This document shows positions 23,546-31,919 of a DNA stretch of 32,940 nt, piece after piece. The notes under the pieces are model-generated. The model ran no database searches. It had not been told where the DNA came from and saw only the letters and a program-made list of their open reading frames with translations. Source of the DNA: Thermoplasmatales archaeon UBA509 (GTDB lineage Archaea; Thermoplasmatota; Thermoplasmata; Thermoplasmatales; Thermoplasmataceae). The stretch lies in the NCBI GenBank assembly GCA_002498845.1, contig DAJC01000002.1, positions 1-32,940 of the forward strand. Direction: 5' to 3'. Made by a program: the position numbers and the translations under genes. Within the stretch, counting starts at the first letter, position 1; every line of letters begins with the position of its first letter.

Positions 23546-23606
23546 CTATTTAAAATAGACCAAGTCATTTATATGACATTGCACCAGTGCTAAAGTTGCG
23601 CTAGTG
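23546..23606. promoter_or_regulatory. Cluster of three inverted repeats upstream of the pirin gene
   Basis: Three dyads occupy 60 bp between citrate synthase and pirin: CTATTT-A-AAATAG at 23546-23558; GTCAT-TTAT-ATGAC at 23564-23577; and CACCAGTGC (23582-23590) facing GCGCTAGTG (23598-23606), with one mismatch and one wobble. The middle one is centred about 53 bp upstream of the pirin TATA-like element. They may be operators for pirin, or the last one a 3' hairpin of the citrate synthase message. Confidence 0.4.
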
Positions 23607-23696
23607 AACCAATTGAATAACTTGAAAATGCCAGAATAAGTTCCGCCGTTTATAAGAGTTATCAAAATTGATGTGTTGTGGACTTTATGAGTCCAC

Positions 23697-24851
23697 CTAT
23701 CTTGCAGTTATGGGGGTGAAGTCCCTGAGCCCTTTTCCGACGTATACTGCCCTGGGCCTGATGAGCCTTTCCTCCTCCTCGTCGTACTCAATGAAGTGAG
23801 CAGTCCAGCCGGTTATCCTGGAAAGGGCGAACAGAGCTGTGTATATATTGTTCTGAAGAGGGAATCCCATAGACAGGTAAACGATGCCAGAGAAGTAATC
23901 AGTATTGGGGAATATCTTCTTCGCTCCGTACTTTTCTATGCCCAGTTCCTCCAGAGCAGTGGCAACCTTGAATAGCTTTTCTGCTTCCCTGCTGTTCTTC
24001 ACCAGCGACTCTGCGTATTTCTTGAATATCCTGGCCCTTGGGTCATATGTCTTGTACACCCTGTGGCCAAAACCCATCAGCCTCTTGTTCCCGGTTGTTA
24101 TGTTTTTGTCGAACCAGTTCCTGACATTCTTCTCGTCGCCTATCTCCTTGAACTGTGCAATTGAAGCTTCCGCTGCTCCACCATGTAGTGGACCCTTAAG
24201 TGCTGCAAGTGCAGCTGTCACTCCTGAATACATGTCAGAAAGCGTGGACACTGCAACAAGACCTGCGGTTGTTGAAGCGGGAACCTCATGATCTGTATAC
24301 AGTATGAGTGCAGAATTCATTGCGTCTATTTCTTCCCTGGAGAGTTCCTTGCCGAATGTGGCTTTCAGGAAACTTTCAACAAAGCTGCCAGATGGCTTTG
24401 GATTTGCAGGCGGCAGTCCCATTATGTGGCGGTAGACATTCGCAGTAACTGCAGACATCCTTCCAATTACATTCGCAGCCACTACCTTATCCGTTTCCTT
24501 GTTCCACTTGAAGCTTACTTCTGCTGCGGCCATGGATGCAAATGCAGCCATCTGCATGGCAACGGCATCGGATTCTCTAGGCAGTTTCCTTATTATGTCT
24601 ATCACATAATCAGGCAGCTTATAACCTGCTTCCACATCATGCCTGAATGCCTGAAGCTGGTTCTGAGTTGGTAATTCACCATACAGGAAAAGATACTGTA
24701 TCTCTTCCACTGATGCCTTGTGCGCTATAATGTCATCAATGGAATATCCTCCATACATCAGAATGCCTTTCTCCCCGTCAATTGTAGTCAGTTTTGTCCA
24801 CTCTATTTCTGCATTTTCCAGCCCCTTATCGATAGTTTTTATGTCTTCCAT
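23697..24851 (-). CDS. gltA: Citrate synthase, Thermoplasma type
   Basis: A 384-residue citrate synthase that closely resembles, from memory, the structurally characterised T. acidophilum enzyme: SDAVAMQMAA, YTDHEVPASTTAGLVAVSTLSDMYSG, ALKGPLHGGAAEA and RLMGFGHRVYKTYDPRA. Catalytic residues are His188, His223, His263 and Asp318. It condenses acetyl-CoA with oxaloacetate. I chose the ATG at 24851, which matches the family N-terminus (LENAEIEWTKLTTIDG) and has GGAGTGGT a few bases upstream; the longer frame to 24899 would cover the leader and part of the promoter. The TATA-like CCTTAATATATTAG at 24898-24911 predicts a leader of about 27 nt. It is probably the main TCA-cycle enzyme, with malate dehydrogenase at the window's right end. 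Confidence 0.95.
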   Translation of the reverse strand: MEDIKTIDKGLENAEIEWTKLTTIDGEKGILMYGGYSIDDIIAHKASVEEIQYLFLYGELPTQNQLQAFRHDVEAGYKLPDYVIDIIRKLPRESDAVAMQMAAFASMAAAEVSFKWNKETDKVVAANVIGRMSAVTANVYRHIMGLPPANPKPSGSFVESFLKATFGKELSREEIDAMNSALILYTDHEVPASTTAGLVAVSTLSDMYSGVTAALAALKGPLHGGAAEASIAQFKEIGDEKNVRNWFDKNITTGNKRLMGFGHRVYKTYDPRARIFKKYAESLVKNSREAEKLFKVATALEELGIEKYGAKKIFPNTDYFSGIVYLSMGFPLQNNIYTALFALSRITGWTAHFIEYDEEEERLIRPRAVYVGKGLRDFTPITAR

Positions 24852-25192
24852 ACAGACCACTCCAATAACTAAGACTGTGCTGAAAATAAGGTCAATCACT
24901 AATATATTAAGGAATAATTTTGCCCCAAAACACGGGGCCTGCGTATCACATATGCCTGCAATGGCATAAAACCCTTAAAGTGCTTAGATCTGTGAAAATT
25001 AAAGCCATGTGATTTCTAAAATGATATACATGGATATTTTCCACATTTTATCTGCAAGTATTCCTTCAACTTCCAGATAACAGGTCAATTGACGGGGGTT
25101 ACCCTGATGCATCTGATTCATCGTAAATGTTATCAATAGTTTAGCCTGTTTCAGCTTGGAAACATTAAATTTGCATGCCATGATTTCTGAAT
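24852..25192. promoter_or_regulatory. Divergent intergenic region with a TATGCC/GGCATA dyad
   Basis: 341 bp without a credible gene, between citrate synthase (-) and an MFS exporter (+). It holds the citrate synthase TATA at 24898-24911; an inverted repeat CATATGCC (24949-24956) and GGCATA (24963-24968) with a TGCAAT spacer, centred about 55 bp upstream of that TATA; and an AT-rich AACATTAAATTTGC near 25165, about 28 nt before the MFS ATG. The dyad shares its half-sites with the one upstream of thrC. The stretch 24970-25150 shows nothing I can name. Confidence 0.45.
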
Positions 25193-26890
25193 ATGGTGGA
25201 ACAGAAGTGGATCGCCCTTTCAAACACCACCCTGGGGCAGCTTGTTGCCACCATAAACACCAGCGTAATAATTGTTGCTCTCCCGCCAATATTCGAAGGC
25301 ATCGGGCTGAATCCGCTTTCCCCCGGCTCCTTTTCCTATCTGCTCTGGGTGATAATGAGCTACATGATCGTAATATCCGTACTCCTGGTCACCGTGGGCA
25401 AACTCTCAGACATGTTTGGCCGTGTCCGGCTTTTTAATATGGGTTTCCTCATATTCACTGTTGCATCCGTTCTCCTTTATCTCACTCCGGGACGCAGCGA
25501 TACGGGTGCCCTTGAAATCATCATATTCAGGATAATACAGGCTGTTGGAGGGTCTTTCATAATGGCCAACAGTTTTGCCATAATATCGGACAATTTCAAT
25601 CCTAACCAGAGGGGCTTCGCCATATCAATCAACAGCGTTGCCTCAGTTTCGGGAGTGAGCATAGGGATTGTTCTGGGAGGTATTCTTTCGGTTATATACT
25701 GGAGGGATGTTTTCCTTCTTAGCGTTCCACTGGGTATTTTTGGGACAGTATGGTCCTACCTCAAGCTGAAAGAGACATCGCCAAGAAAGAAACAGAGGAT
25801 TGATGTTGCAGGAAATATCCTGTTTGGCTCAGGATTGGTTGTTTTCCTTCTGGGTGTGACTTACGGTATCACACCATACAGAAACAGCCCCATGGGATGG
25901 GAAAATCCACTTGTTATACTGGCGCTTGCAGCAGGAGCTGTCTTACTTGTGCTCTTTGTTGTGTGGGAAATGAGATCAGAATATCCAATGTTCAACCTTA
26001 AGCTCTTCAGGTCCAGGGGGTTCTCCATCGGCAGCTTAACTGGATTTATTTCAGCCATGGGAATGATGGGCCTGCTTTACATGCTTACGCTTCTTTTCCA
26101 GGGAGTGTGGCTTCCATTACACGGTGTGCCATATTCCCTTACCCCCCTATGGGCTGGAATTTATATGCTTCCCATGACGGTGAGCATGGGGTTGTTTGGG
26201 ATTCTGGCGGGCAGGATTTCTGACAGATATGGGCAACGCATGCTTACAGTAATCGGTTTGCTCATATCGGCCCTCTCTCTGCTGGGGTTAACCTTCCTGC
26301 CCTACAATTTTTCCTATGTAAAAATGGGGATTCTGATTACCATATTCGGAGCGGGTTATGGATTGTTCAACTCCCCCAATATCTCTGCAGTCATGAATTC
26401 TGTACCCGCCTCTGACAGAGGCTCCGCCTCCGGAATGCTCAATAACATGCGCAACACGGGCTACGTTGCCAGCATGGGCGTTTTCTTCAGCATACTTATT
26501 GCCGGCCTGGCTACAAGCTTACCGCTGCACATTACCTCTGCTCTTAACTCTGCTGGCGCAACATCGCTGGTTCCCTATCTCTCCAGCATGCCCCCAACTG
26601 AGGCTATATTTGGTGCGTTTCTTGGCATAAATCCTGTCGGGGCAATTATGGCTGCTATTCCACGTCTTCCCGCTGCAATCCCTGCCTCAACGGTCAAACT
26701 GCTGGAAGGAAACAGCTGGTTCCCTGGAGTTCTCGCCCCATCATTCATGAACGCTCTTGATACGGTTTTCTATGTCATTTCAGCCATTACCATATTTGGC
26801 TCCATTGTATCTTTCTTCAGAAATGAGAGGAAAAAGATCAAATTGGAGGACTTGGAGAAAAATCCGGATGGCAGTCTATCTGTAAAATAA
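25193..26890 (+). CDS. MFS drug exporter, DHA2 (14-TM) type
   Basis: A 565-residue major facilitator protein with about 14 hydrophobic segments, the arrangement of the DHA2/EmrB-QacA branch. The N-terminal helix contains NTSVIIVALPPIF, and motif A between TM2 and TM3 reads GKLSDMFGRVR at 69-79. SIGIVLGGILSVIYWRDVFLLSVPLG resembles the antiporter motif C plus the following helix. A longer loop near 455-510 separates the last two membrane segments. It is likely a proton-coupled exporter of drugs or metabolites; the substrate is unknown. The ATG at 25193 is about 28 nt from a TATA-like element, suggesting a leaderless message. It is monocistronic by layout, with tRNA-Gly downstream on the opposite strand. 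Confidence 0.9.
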   Translation: MVEQKWIALSNTTLGQLVATINTSVIIVALPPIFEGIGLNPLSPGSFSYLLWVIMSYMIVISVLLVTVGKLSDMFGRVRLFNMGFLIFTVASVLLYLTPGRSDTGALEIIIFRIIQAVGGSFIMANSFAIISDNFNPNQRGFAISINSVASVSGVSIGIVLGGILSVIYWRDVFLLSVPLGIFGTVWSYLKLKETSPRKKQRIDVAGNILFGSGLVVFLLGVTYGITPYRNSPMGWENPLVILALAAGAVLLVLFVVWEMRSEYPMFNLKLFRSRGFSIGSLTGFISAMGMMGLLYMLTLLFQGVWLPLHGVPYSLTPLWAGIYMLPMTVSMGLFGILAGRISDRYGQRMLTVIGLLISALSLLGLTFLPYNFSYVKMGILITIFGAGYGLFNSPNISAVMNSVPASDRGSASGMLNNMRNTGYVASMGVFFSILIAGLATSLPLHITSALNSAGATSLVPYLSSMPPTEAIFGAFLGINPVGAIMAAIPRLPAAIPASTVKLLEGNSWFPGVLAPSFMNALDTVFYVISAITIFGSIVSFFRNERKKIKLEDLEKNPDGSLSVK

Positions 26891-27084
26891 GGCTTTCATA
26901 ACCATTCTGAGCACCCAGAGGTTTCATCAGGAACTGAGAATAGACGGGTACTGGGAGCTGGTTCATCCTCCACTATATTTCCGAGCAGATAAAATTACAT
27001 TATCCGTGCTATGCCACTTAGAATGGTATCAATGATCGACTGGTTGAATAACAATTAGACTGCTACATGATCAGTCAAATAATA

Positions 27085-27156
27085 TGCGGATGCCGGGATT
27101 CGAACCCGGGTCTAGAGCTTGGGAAGCTCCAGTGATAACCACTACACTACACCCGC
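27085..27156 (-). tRNA. tRNA-Gly (anticodon CCC)
   Basis: Read on the minus strand, GCGGGTG (27156-27150) pairs with CATCCGC (27092-27086), and A at 27085 is the discriminator. The anticodon arm is GGAGC-TTCCCAA-GCTCT, giving CCC for GGG codons. The T arm CCGGG-TTCGAAT-CCCGG is perfect. CCA is not encoded and there is no intron. The 194 bp between the MFS stop and this gene holds nothing I can support. Confidence 0.95.
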
Positions 27157-27202
27157 CTTAACTGGTAAAAATAGAGAGATATAAAAAGTGTTTGAGGTGG
27201 GT

Positions 27203-28453
27203 TTACACCCAGCCTCTTAATTTCATGGCATCCGCCACTCTCTTTACGGATACCGTGTACGCTGCAGTCCTTGGATCTATGTTGTATTTCTTGGCCGCGT
27301 CAAGAACCGCATGGGTTGCCTCTGTCATCTTCTGGTCAAGGCGTTCGTACACTTCTTTCTCAGTCCAGTAGTATCCTGCCTGGTTCTGCACCCACTCAAA
27401 ATATGATACAGTCACTCCTCCAGCGTTGGACAGGAAGTCCGGCAGTACCTGTATCTTCCTCTTGAAGAATATTTCATCTGCCTCGGGAGTTGTAGGTCCG
27501 TTTGCAAGTTCCAGGATTACCTTTGCCTTTACCTTGTTAGCATTGTCTGCCCTGAGCTGGTTCTCAATTGCTGCAGGTATGAGCACATCCACATCAAGTT
27601 CCAGAAGTTCCTCATTTGTTATGTTCTTTGTACCGGGGAAATTCTGAACAGTGCCAGTCTTCTTCTTGTGTTCCATCAGCTTGTCAAAGTCCAGGCCCTT
27701 CTCAGAGTATATTCCGCCCTTTGTGTCAGATATGGCAACTACATTTGAGTGGAACATCTCCTTCACGAGCTTGAGTGCGAATTGCCCGGCATTGCCAAAT
27801 CCCTGAATTGCCACTTTTGCCTTTGAAAGGTCCATTCCCAGAGTTTTGGCAGCTTCTCTCAGAACATACATTCCACCCTTTGCAGTTGCGTCACCACGGC
27901 CCAGTGAACCCCAGACCTCCAGTGGCTTTCCTGTTATGACTCCAGGAGCGGAATGTCTGACTATATTCTCGTATTCGTCCATCATCCATGCCATGATCTG
28001 CGGAGTAGTGTAGACATCAGGTGCAGGAACATCTATCTCAGGGCCTATGTATTCGCCAAGCGCTCTAACATATGCTCTGCTCAATCTCTCCAGCTCACCT
28101 GTGCTCATGCTCTTTGGATCGCATATAACCCCACCCTTTGCACCGCCAAGTGGAAGGTTTGTTATGGCAGTCTTCCATGTCATCCAGGCAGAGAGAGCTT
28201 TTACGGTTGAAAGGGTCTCTTCAGGATGGAACCTTATACCGCCCTTCACCGGTCCCCTTGCATTGTTATAGTGAACTCTGAAGCCAGTGAAAACCTTTGT
28301 TTCCCCATTGTCCATCTTAACAGGTATACTTACCTGAAGAATTGCCATAGGGTGGCTAAGCATCTCAAAGGTCTGCTTGTCCAGTTTCATTACGTCTGCT
28401 GCTTTTTTCAGCTGTTTCACAGCTATATCAAATGGGTTCAAATCTTCTGGCAT
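27203..28453 (-). CDS. gdhA: Glutamate dehydrogenase
   Basis: A 416-residue hexameric-type glutamate dehydrogenase linking 2-oxoglutarate and ammonia to glutamate. Substrate-binding [13 protein letters not shown] (66-78) and the catalytic lysine Lys106 in [11 protein letters not shown] are visible, followed by the Rossmann domain with [13 protein letters not shown] and the C-terminal [15 protein letters not shown]. Length and motifs match archaeal GDHs. The cofactor cannot be fixed by eye. AGGTGA at 28457-28462 supports the ATG at 28453. A leader of about 30 nt is predicted from the TATA-like CTTAAATTATG at about 28503-28513, and it contains inverted repeats. tRNA-Gly lies 46 nt past the stop on the same strand. 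Confidence 0.95.
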   Translation of the reverse strand: MPEDLNPFDIAVKQLKKAADVMKLDKQTFEMLSHPMAILQVSIPVKMDNGETKVFTGFRVHYNNARGPVKGGIRFHPEETLSTVKALSAWMTWKTAITNLPLGGAKGGVICDPKSMSTGELERLSRAYVRALGEYIGPEIDVPAPDVYTTPQIMAWMMDEYENIVRHSAPGVITGKPLEVWGSLGRGDATAKGGMYVLREAAKTLGMDLSKAKVAIQGFGNAGQFALKLVKEMFHSNVVAISDTKGGIYSEKGLDFDKLMEHKKKTGTVQNFPGTKNITNEELLELDVDVLIPAAIENQLRADNANKVKAKVILELANGPTTPEADEIFFKRKIQVLPDFLSNAGGVTVSYFEWVQNQAGYYWTEKEVYERLDQKMTEATHAVLDAAKKYNIDPRTAAYTVSVKRVADAMKLRGWV

Positions 28454-28468
28454 ATTTTCACCTATTAT

Positions 28469-28499
28469 CCTCTAAATGAGGACACATGGTAATCCCATG
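28469..28499. promoter_or_regulatory. Inverted repeats in the gdhA leader and start region
   Basis: CCTC-TAAAT-GAGG at 28469-28481 and CATGG-TAATC-CCATG at 28485-28499 are two perfect short inverted repeats between the gdhA TATA-like element and its ribosome site. One may overlap the transcription start, where a repressor would act, and the other would fold in the leader RNA near the ribosome site. Short dyads of this size arise by chance fairly often. Confidence 0.3.
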
Positions 28500-28621
28500 G
28501 ACATAATTTAAGCTTTCACGATACAATATGCCATGTGCCATACTGTCTATAATGAATTATGATCGAAAAGTTTTCATGACTGCTTTGTTTTCGCCAGAGG
28601 ATGTAACGATACTGCCCCCCG

Positions 28622-29203
28622 TCACTGACCACCCTCAGCCTGACCTTTACCCAGAAGCCAACCCCCGAAACCCATTCCCCAGAGGAGATCAGGATAAACA
28701 ATGAATCTCTCCATACCCCCAACACCAAGGCCAAGGTAATGCCCGGTGGCGTAGAGGATCAGGGAGACCAGGCCAATGGTACCAAGTATCGCCCATGCAA
28801 CGGAGAGGCTGTTCTTGAGCTTATAGATGATAATGTATGGCGCAATGGAGGCCATGAGGAACACCAGCAGTGAGGAGTAGAGATGAATGCTGCCAGTGGT
28901 CTCCGGAAATATGCCAACACCCATGGCACCTACGCCGGCAAGAACGATTATGACTGAGAACACTCTGGAGAAACTTCGGGATATATAGGCCGCTGCAATC
29001 AACAGAATCCCCATCAGTACAATTGAAACATTGAAAATGTAAGCTGTCTTTCCAACCCCAAGATCGCTGATGTAGTTGTGCGACACACTATAATTAGGAT
29101 ATATGGTTTCTGCCAGCAGCATCATAAGGAAGAACTGGGCAATCGACACAAAAAATAGCACTCCCGCCACGTTCATTTCAAGATTTTTTTTCATAATTTT
29201 CAT
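28622..29203 (-). CDS. DUF998 family membrane protein
   Basis: A 193-residue integral membrane protein with about six hydrophobic segments. After the first TM comes the family hallmark YPNYSVSHNYISDLGVG, followed by VGIFPETTGSIHLYSSLLVF and a final TM ending in WGMGFGGWLLGKG. The biochemical role of DUF998 proteins is not established. I chose the ATG at 29203, with GGGTAGAAGAT upstream; ATG 29194 is also possible. The longer frame to 29314 adds a hydrophilic stretch with no family counterpart. It is on the same strand as gdhA but separated from it by 168 bp that include the gdhA promoter. Confidence 0.8.
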   Translation of the reverse strand: MKIMKKNLEMNVAGVLFFVSIAQFFLMMLLAETIYPNYSVSHNYISDLGVGKTAYIFNVSIVLMGILLIAAAYISRSFSRVFSVIIVLAGVGAMGVGIFPETTGSIHLYSSLLVFLMASIAPYIIIYKLKNSLSVAWAILGTIGLVSLILYATGHYLGLGVGGMERFIVYPDLLWGMGFGGWLLGKGQAEGGQ

Positions 29204-29445
29204 ATCTTCTACCCTGAATCCGCATTTTAAGTTTTGCGCATCCCATACTGTGAATGGTTGCAGCAACATGCCAGAAATCCACTCAGTTGTGCCGGCCGTA
29301 CTTCCTGGAATCAAATGATTTATTACGCACGTGGCTTATTTTTTTCATCATGGTTGCGATTCATTCTCTGCAACCACCATAAGAAAAGTATTAATTATCA
29401 TCAATGGAATTATCTGGAGCTTGATACTAAGTTCTGGTGTTATAA

Positions 29446-30195
29446 ATGCTTAGACTCACAATTTCAGTAAAAAACTTGAAGGAGATTGCAGATCTGTTGA
29501 ATACGGTTGTCACAGAAGCTAAATTCAAAATAGATCAGACCGGCATATCGGTTAAGGTTGTTGATCCTGCCCACGTGGCAATGGTTTCCATTGATGTACC
29601 AAAGGAGGCTTTTGTGGAATACCAGATAGATGGTGAGGAAGAGATTTCAATAGACGTGGAAAGGATGAAATCTGTCATAAGGCTGGCAAATTCCGGAGAT
29701 CAGGTAACCCTGACCAAGGAGAAGGAGAAACTTAAATTTGAGATCAACAACATCAGCAAAAGCATAGCACTTCTGGACAACAACACCGTCATGACACCCC
29801 GTGTCCCGGTCATTAGTTCAGATAATTATGTGGTTGTCAGCAAATCTGAGTTTGAAAGGGGACTCAGGGCTGCCGAGGATGTCTCAGATTCCATAAGGCT
29901 CACCCTGGGACCTGATGAGTTCAAGGCCAGATCTTCTTCCGATTCCGAGGAATCCGAGATGATCCTGACCAAGGACATGCTTAAGGAGCTGAAATGCTCG
30001 GCACCGATAAAGAGTTCGTATCCGCTGGAGTACCTCCTCAAGCTGGTAAAGTCCCTTACAAGCTCAGACGAGATCAAGTTGAGTTTCAAAGATGACTACC
30101 CTTTGAATATAGAGTTCTCATTTGGCCAGTCAAAGGGTGGAGCAGAGAACCAGGCAAAGGGTTCATTCCTTCTTGCGCCGAGAATGGAACAGTAA
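29446..30195 (+). CDS. pcn: DNA polymerase sliding clamp (PCNA)
   Basis: A 249-residue PCNA that forms the trimeric ring tethering replicative polymerases, FEN1, ligase and others to DNA. The N-terminal LTISVKNLKEIADLLNTVVTEAKF, DPAHVAMVSIDVPKEAFVEY, the interdomain connector with LLDNNTVMTPRVPVISSDN, and the C-terminal FSFGQSKGGAENQAKGSFLLAPRMEQ are as in archaeal PCNAs; the near-terminal FLLAPR strand forms the PIP-box docking surface. A single copy is seen, suggesting a homotrimer. The ATG at 29446 has GGTG about 6 nt upstream. It is divergent from the DUF998 gene, with about 240 bp between them. Confidence 0.95.
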   Translation: MLRLTISVKNLKEIADLLNTVVTEAKFKIDQTGISVKVVDPAHVAMVSIDVPKEAFVEYQIDGEEEISIDVERMKSVIRLANSGDQVTLTKEKEKLKFEINNISKSIALLDNNTVMTPRVPVISSDNYVVVSKSEFERGLRAAEDVSDSIRLTLGPDEFKARSSSDSEESEMILTKDMLKELKCSAPIKSSYPLEYLLKLVKSLTSSDEIKLSFKDDYPLNIEFSFGQSKGGAENQAKGSFLLAPRMEQ

Positions 30196-30205
30196 TAAGA
30201 GAAAC

Positions 30206-30221
30206 TCATCTTTCATTTTTC
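30206..30221 (+). terminator. T-rich tract after pcn
   Basis: A CATCTTTCATTTTTC stretch starts about 12 nt past the pcn stop. Archaeal RNA polymerase terminates at oligo-T tracts without needing a hairpin, so this is a reasonable termination site, though runs of this length are common here. Confidence 0.3.
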
Positions 30222-30347
30222 AAAAGTCCACTTTGCTGTAACAATATTTCGTACCAGGTCAAAACAGGCATATTCCTATCCACTGGGAAGTTACGCGTTA
30301 AAATATATCCGGAGTTTTTCGGGAAAATGATGTTGAATGAAGGAAGA

Positions 30348-30422
30348 CGGGCGCGAGGGGATTCGGACCCCTGATCTGCAGCTTAGGAGGCTGCTGCCAT
30401 ATCCAGACTGGGCCACGCGCCC
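30348..30422 (-). tRNA. tRNA-Arg (anticodon CCT)
   Basis: Minus strand: GGGCGCG (30422-30416) pairs with CGCGCCC (30355-30349), and G at 30348 is the discriminator. The anticodon arm GCAGC-CTCCTAA-GCTGC gives CCT for AGG codons. The T arm AGGGG-TCCGAAT-CCCCT is complete. CCA is not encoded and no intron is seen. Confidence 0.95.
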
Positions 30423-30744
30423 TAACTTGGTGCTCAACATAATCACATACTTGTATATATTTCAAACTCAAGATCGTACCCTCCGGGAGATATTCATGAG
30501 GTCTCCATTTGCTAAATGCCCTGCAACAGGATTCTGATTGCAAGGCTACGGATGCCTGTGTCCCCACGGCATTCCTGATTAAAATTGCGATTTTATTTCG
30601 AAGTATTTTACTCCCGGAGGTCAGCTGCAACCATAACATCAGAAAGTGTGTTCCCCAGAGATGACCCCTGGCTTCTCACATGATTGATCCAGTTCACTGG
30701 AAATGATGATCAAAAATTAAGAATAATGTCAATATGCAGTAAAT
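30423..30744. other. Gene-free stretch between tRNA-Arg and queD
   Basis: 322 bp with no reading frame I can support. Its tRNA-proximal end should hold the tRNA-Arg promoter. Just before queD, AT-rich sequence (AAAAATTAAGAATAATG, about 30713-30728) lies 17-32 nt from the start and could serve as its TATA element. I saw no clear repeats or hairpins. Confidence 0.5.
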
Positions 30745-31215
30745 ATGAAACTTATGATTGATGGTTCACTTGGCCACATGGATTTTTCCGCAGCACATTT
30801 CATACCAACAATAGAAAAGTGTGCCCACCTCCATGGACACAACTACTACGTAAATGTGGAGGTTGAGGGTGACCCTGTGGAAGGAGTGCTTATGGACTAC
30901 GGAATACTGAAGTCCCTCATGAGGAAAGCCATTGAACCGCTTGACCATAGAATACTTGTCCCGGAACATTCCGGCTTCTCCACATGCAAAATTGATGGAG
31001 ACGTGTGCCTTGTGGCATATGCTGGAAAGAAATTCCAGTTTCCCATCAGCGACGTGTATCTGCTTGACAGGGAAATGAGCTCGAGTGAGCTGCTTTCCAG
31101 AAGCATCCTTGAAAAAACAGAGAAGGAGATATTCCGTCACAGAAATATCAGAAGGTTTGAAGTCTGCGTTTACGAGAGCCCGGGTCAGGGTGCGTGCTCG
31201 GAAGTGTCTCGATGA
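30745..31215 (+). CDS. queD: 6-carboxytetrahydropterin synthase-like protein (QueD/PTPS family)
   Basis: A 156-residue protein of the 6-pyruvoyl-tetrahydropterin synthase family. Zinc ligands are His18 (FSAAHF), His30 and His32 (HLHGHNYYV), with Cys26 as probable catalytic cysteine, Asp67-His68 in PLDHRI, and Glu144 in VYESPGQG. In archaea this family provides the carboxytetrahydropterin step from GTP towards preQ0, the base inserted into tRNA as archaeosine at position 15. An insertion with two Cys (STCKIDGDVC) precedes the second half and is unlike the short bacterial QueD. The stop overlaps the start of queC as ATGA, so the pair is translationally coupled. QueE, TGT and ArcS are not in this window. 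Confidence 0.88.
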   Translation: MKLMIDGSLGHMDFSAAHFIPTIEKCAHLHGHNYYVNVEVEGDPVEGVLMDYGILKSLMRKAIEPLDHRILVPEHSGFSTCKIDGDVCLVAYAGKKFQFPISDVYLLDREMSSSELLSRSILEKTEKEIFRHRNIRRFEVCVYESPGQGACSEVSR

Positions 31216-31919
31216 TTGGTAAGGCCGTATGTCTGCTGTCCGGAGGGATCGATTCCACCACAGTTCTGGCCATCGCCCTCAGCAAGGGGTATGATTGCAC
31301 GGCCATAAGCTTTGATTATGGCCAGAGACATAGCAGGGAACTTGAGGCATCTGCCAGGGTGGCGGATCATTTTCACGTGCAAAGGCATGTAGTCAGGATG
31401 AATCTGAATGAGGTTACAATAAGTGCCCTGACCGGCCAGAAGGATGTGGAGACCAGGTCACTGGATCATATAGAGGAAAGCATTCCCAATACTTATGTGC
31501 CATCAAGGAACATCATATTTCTTTCCATAGCTGCATCAATGGCAGAATCCATAGGCGCAAATCATATCTTCATCGGTGCCAATGCAGTTGATTTCTCAGG
31601 ATATCCAGACTGCAGGCCAGCCTTCTATAACGCTTTCGAAGATGCGCTGAACCTGGGAACAGTGGCCGGATCTGAACACCCCTTCAGAATAAATGTTCCC
31701 CTGCAATACCTTACCAAGGGAGAGATAATAAAAACAGGAAAGTCACTGAATGTGCCCTACGAGCTGACCACCTCCTGTTATCTTGGCAGGGAGAAGGCAT
31801 GTGGAAAATGTGATTCCTGCCTCCTGAGGCTGAAGGGGTTCATGGAGGCCGGCATCCCCGATCCGATCCCTTACGAATCTTATCCGGAATTTTATAGAAA
31901 ATTTCTTGAAAAAAATTAG
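31212..31919 (+). CDS. queC: 7-cyano-7-deazaguanine synthase
   Basis: A 235-residue enzyme that converts 7-carboxy-7-deazaguanine to preQ0 with ATP and ammonia, part of archaeosine synthesis. The N-type PP-loop LLSGGIDSTTVLA is at about 8-20, then SFDYGQRHSRELEAS and VPSRNIIFLSIAASMAE. The zinc site uses Cys189, Cys197, Cys200 and Cys203 (SCYLG, ACGKCDSC). The ATG at 31212 overlaps the queD stop in ATGA; a GTG at 31194 would reach further into queD and was not chosen. The last 4 nt overlap the 3' end of the convergent malate dehydrogenase gene. Confidence 0.93.
   Translation: MIGKAVCLLSGGIDSTTVLAIALSKGYDCTAISFDYGQRHSRELEASARVADHFHVQRHVVRMNLNEVTISALTGQKDVETRSLDHIEESIPNTYVPSRNIIFLSIAASMAESIGANHIFIGANAVDFSGYPDCRPAFYNAFEDALNLGTVAGSEHPFRINVPLQYLTKGEIIKTGKSLNVPYELTTSCYLGREKACGKCDSCLLRLKGFMEAGIPDPIPYESYPEFYRKFLEKN

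Noticed and set aside
24999..25289. Minus-strand frame of 96 codons in the citrate synthase/MFS gap
   Set aside because: Its first third lies antisense to the start of the MFS gene, and the rest shows no family pattern or ribosome site.
26891..27084. A 42-codon minus-strand frame with GGAGG beside its ATG
   Set aside because: The GGAGG has no spacing to the ATG, and the frame runs antisense into the end of the MFS gene. Chance is the simplest explanation.
30337..30537. Plus-strand frame of 66 codons through tRNA-Arg (EGIRTPDLQ-type peptide), possible integrase fragment
   Set aside because: The frame covers the whole tRNA antisense, and its peptide is the usual by-product of translating a tRNA complement. 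It starts within 12 nt of the tRNA 3' end, leaving no room for an integrase N-terminus.
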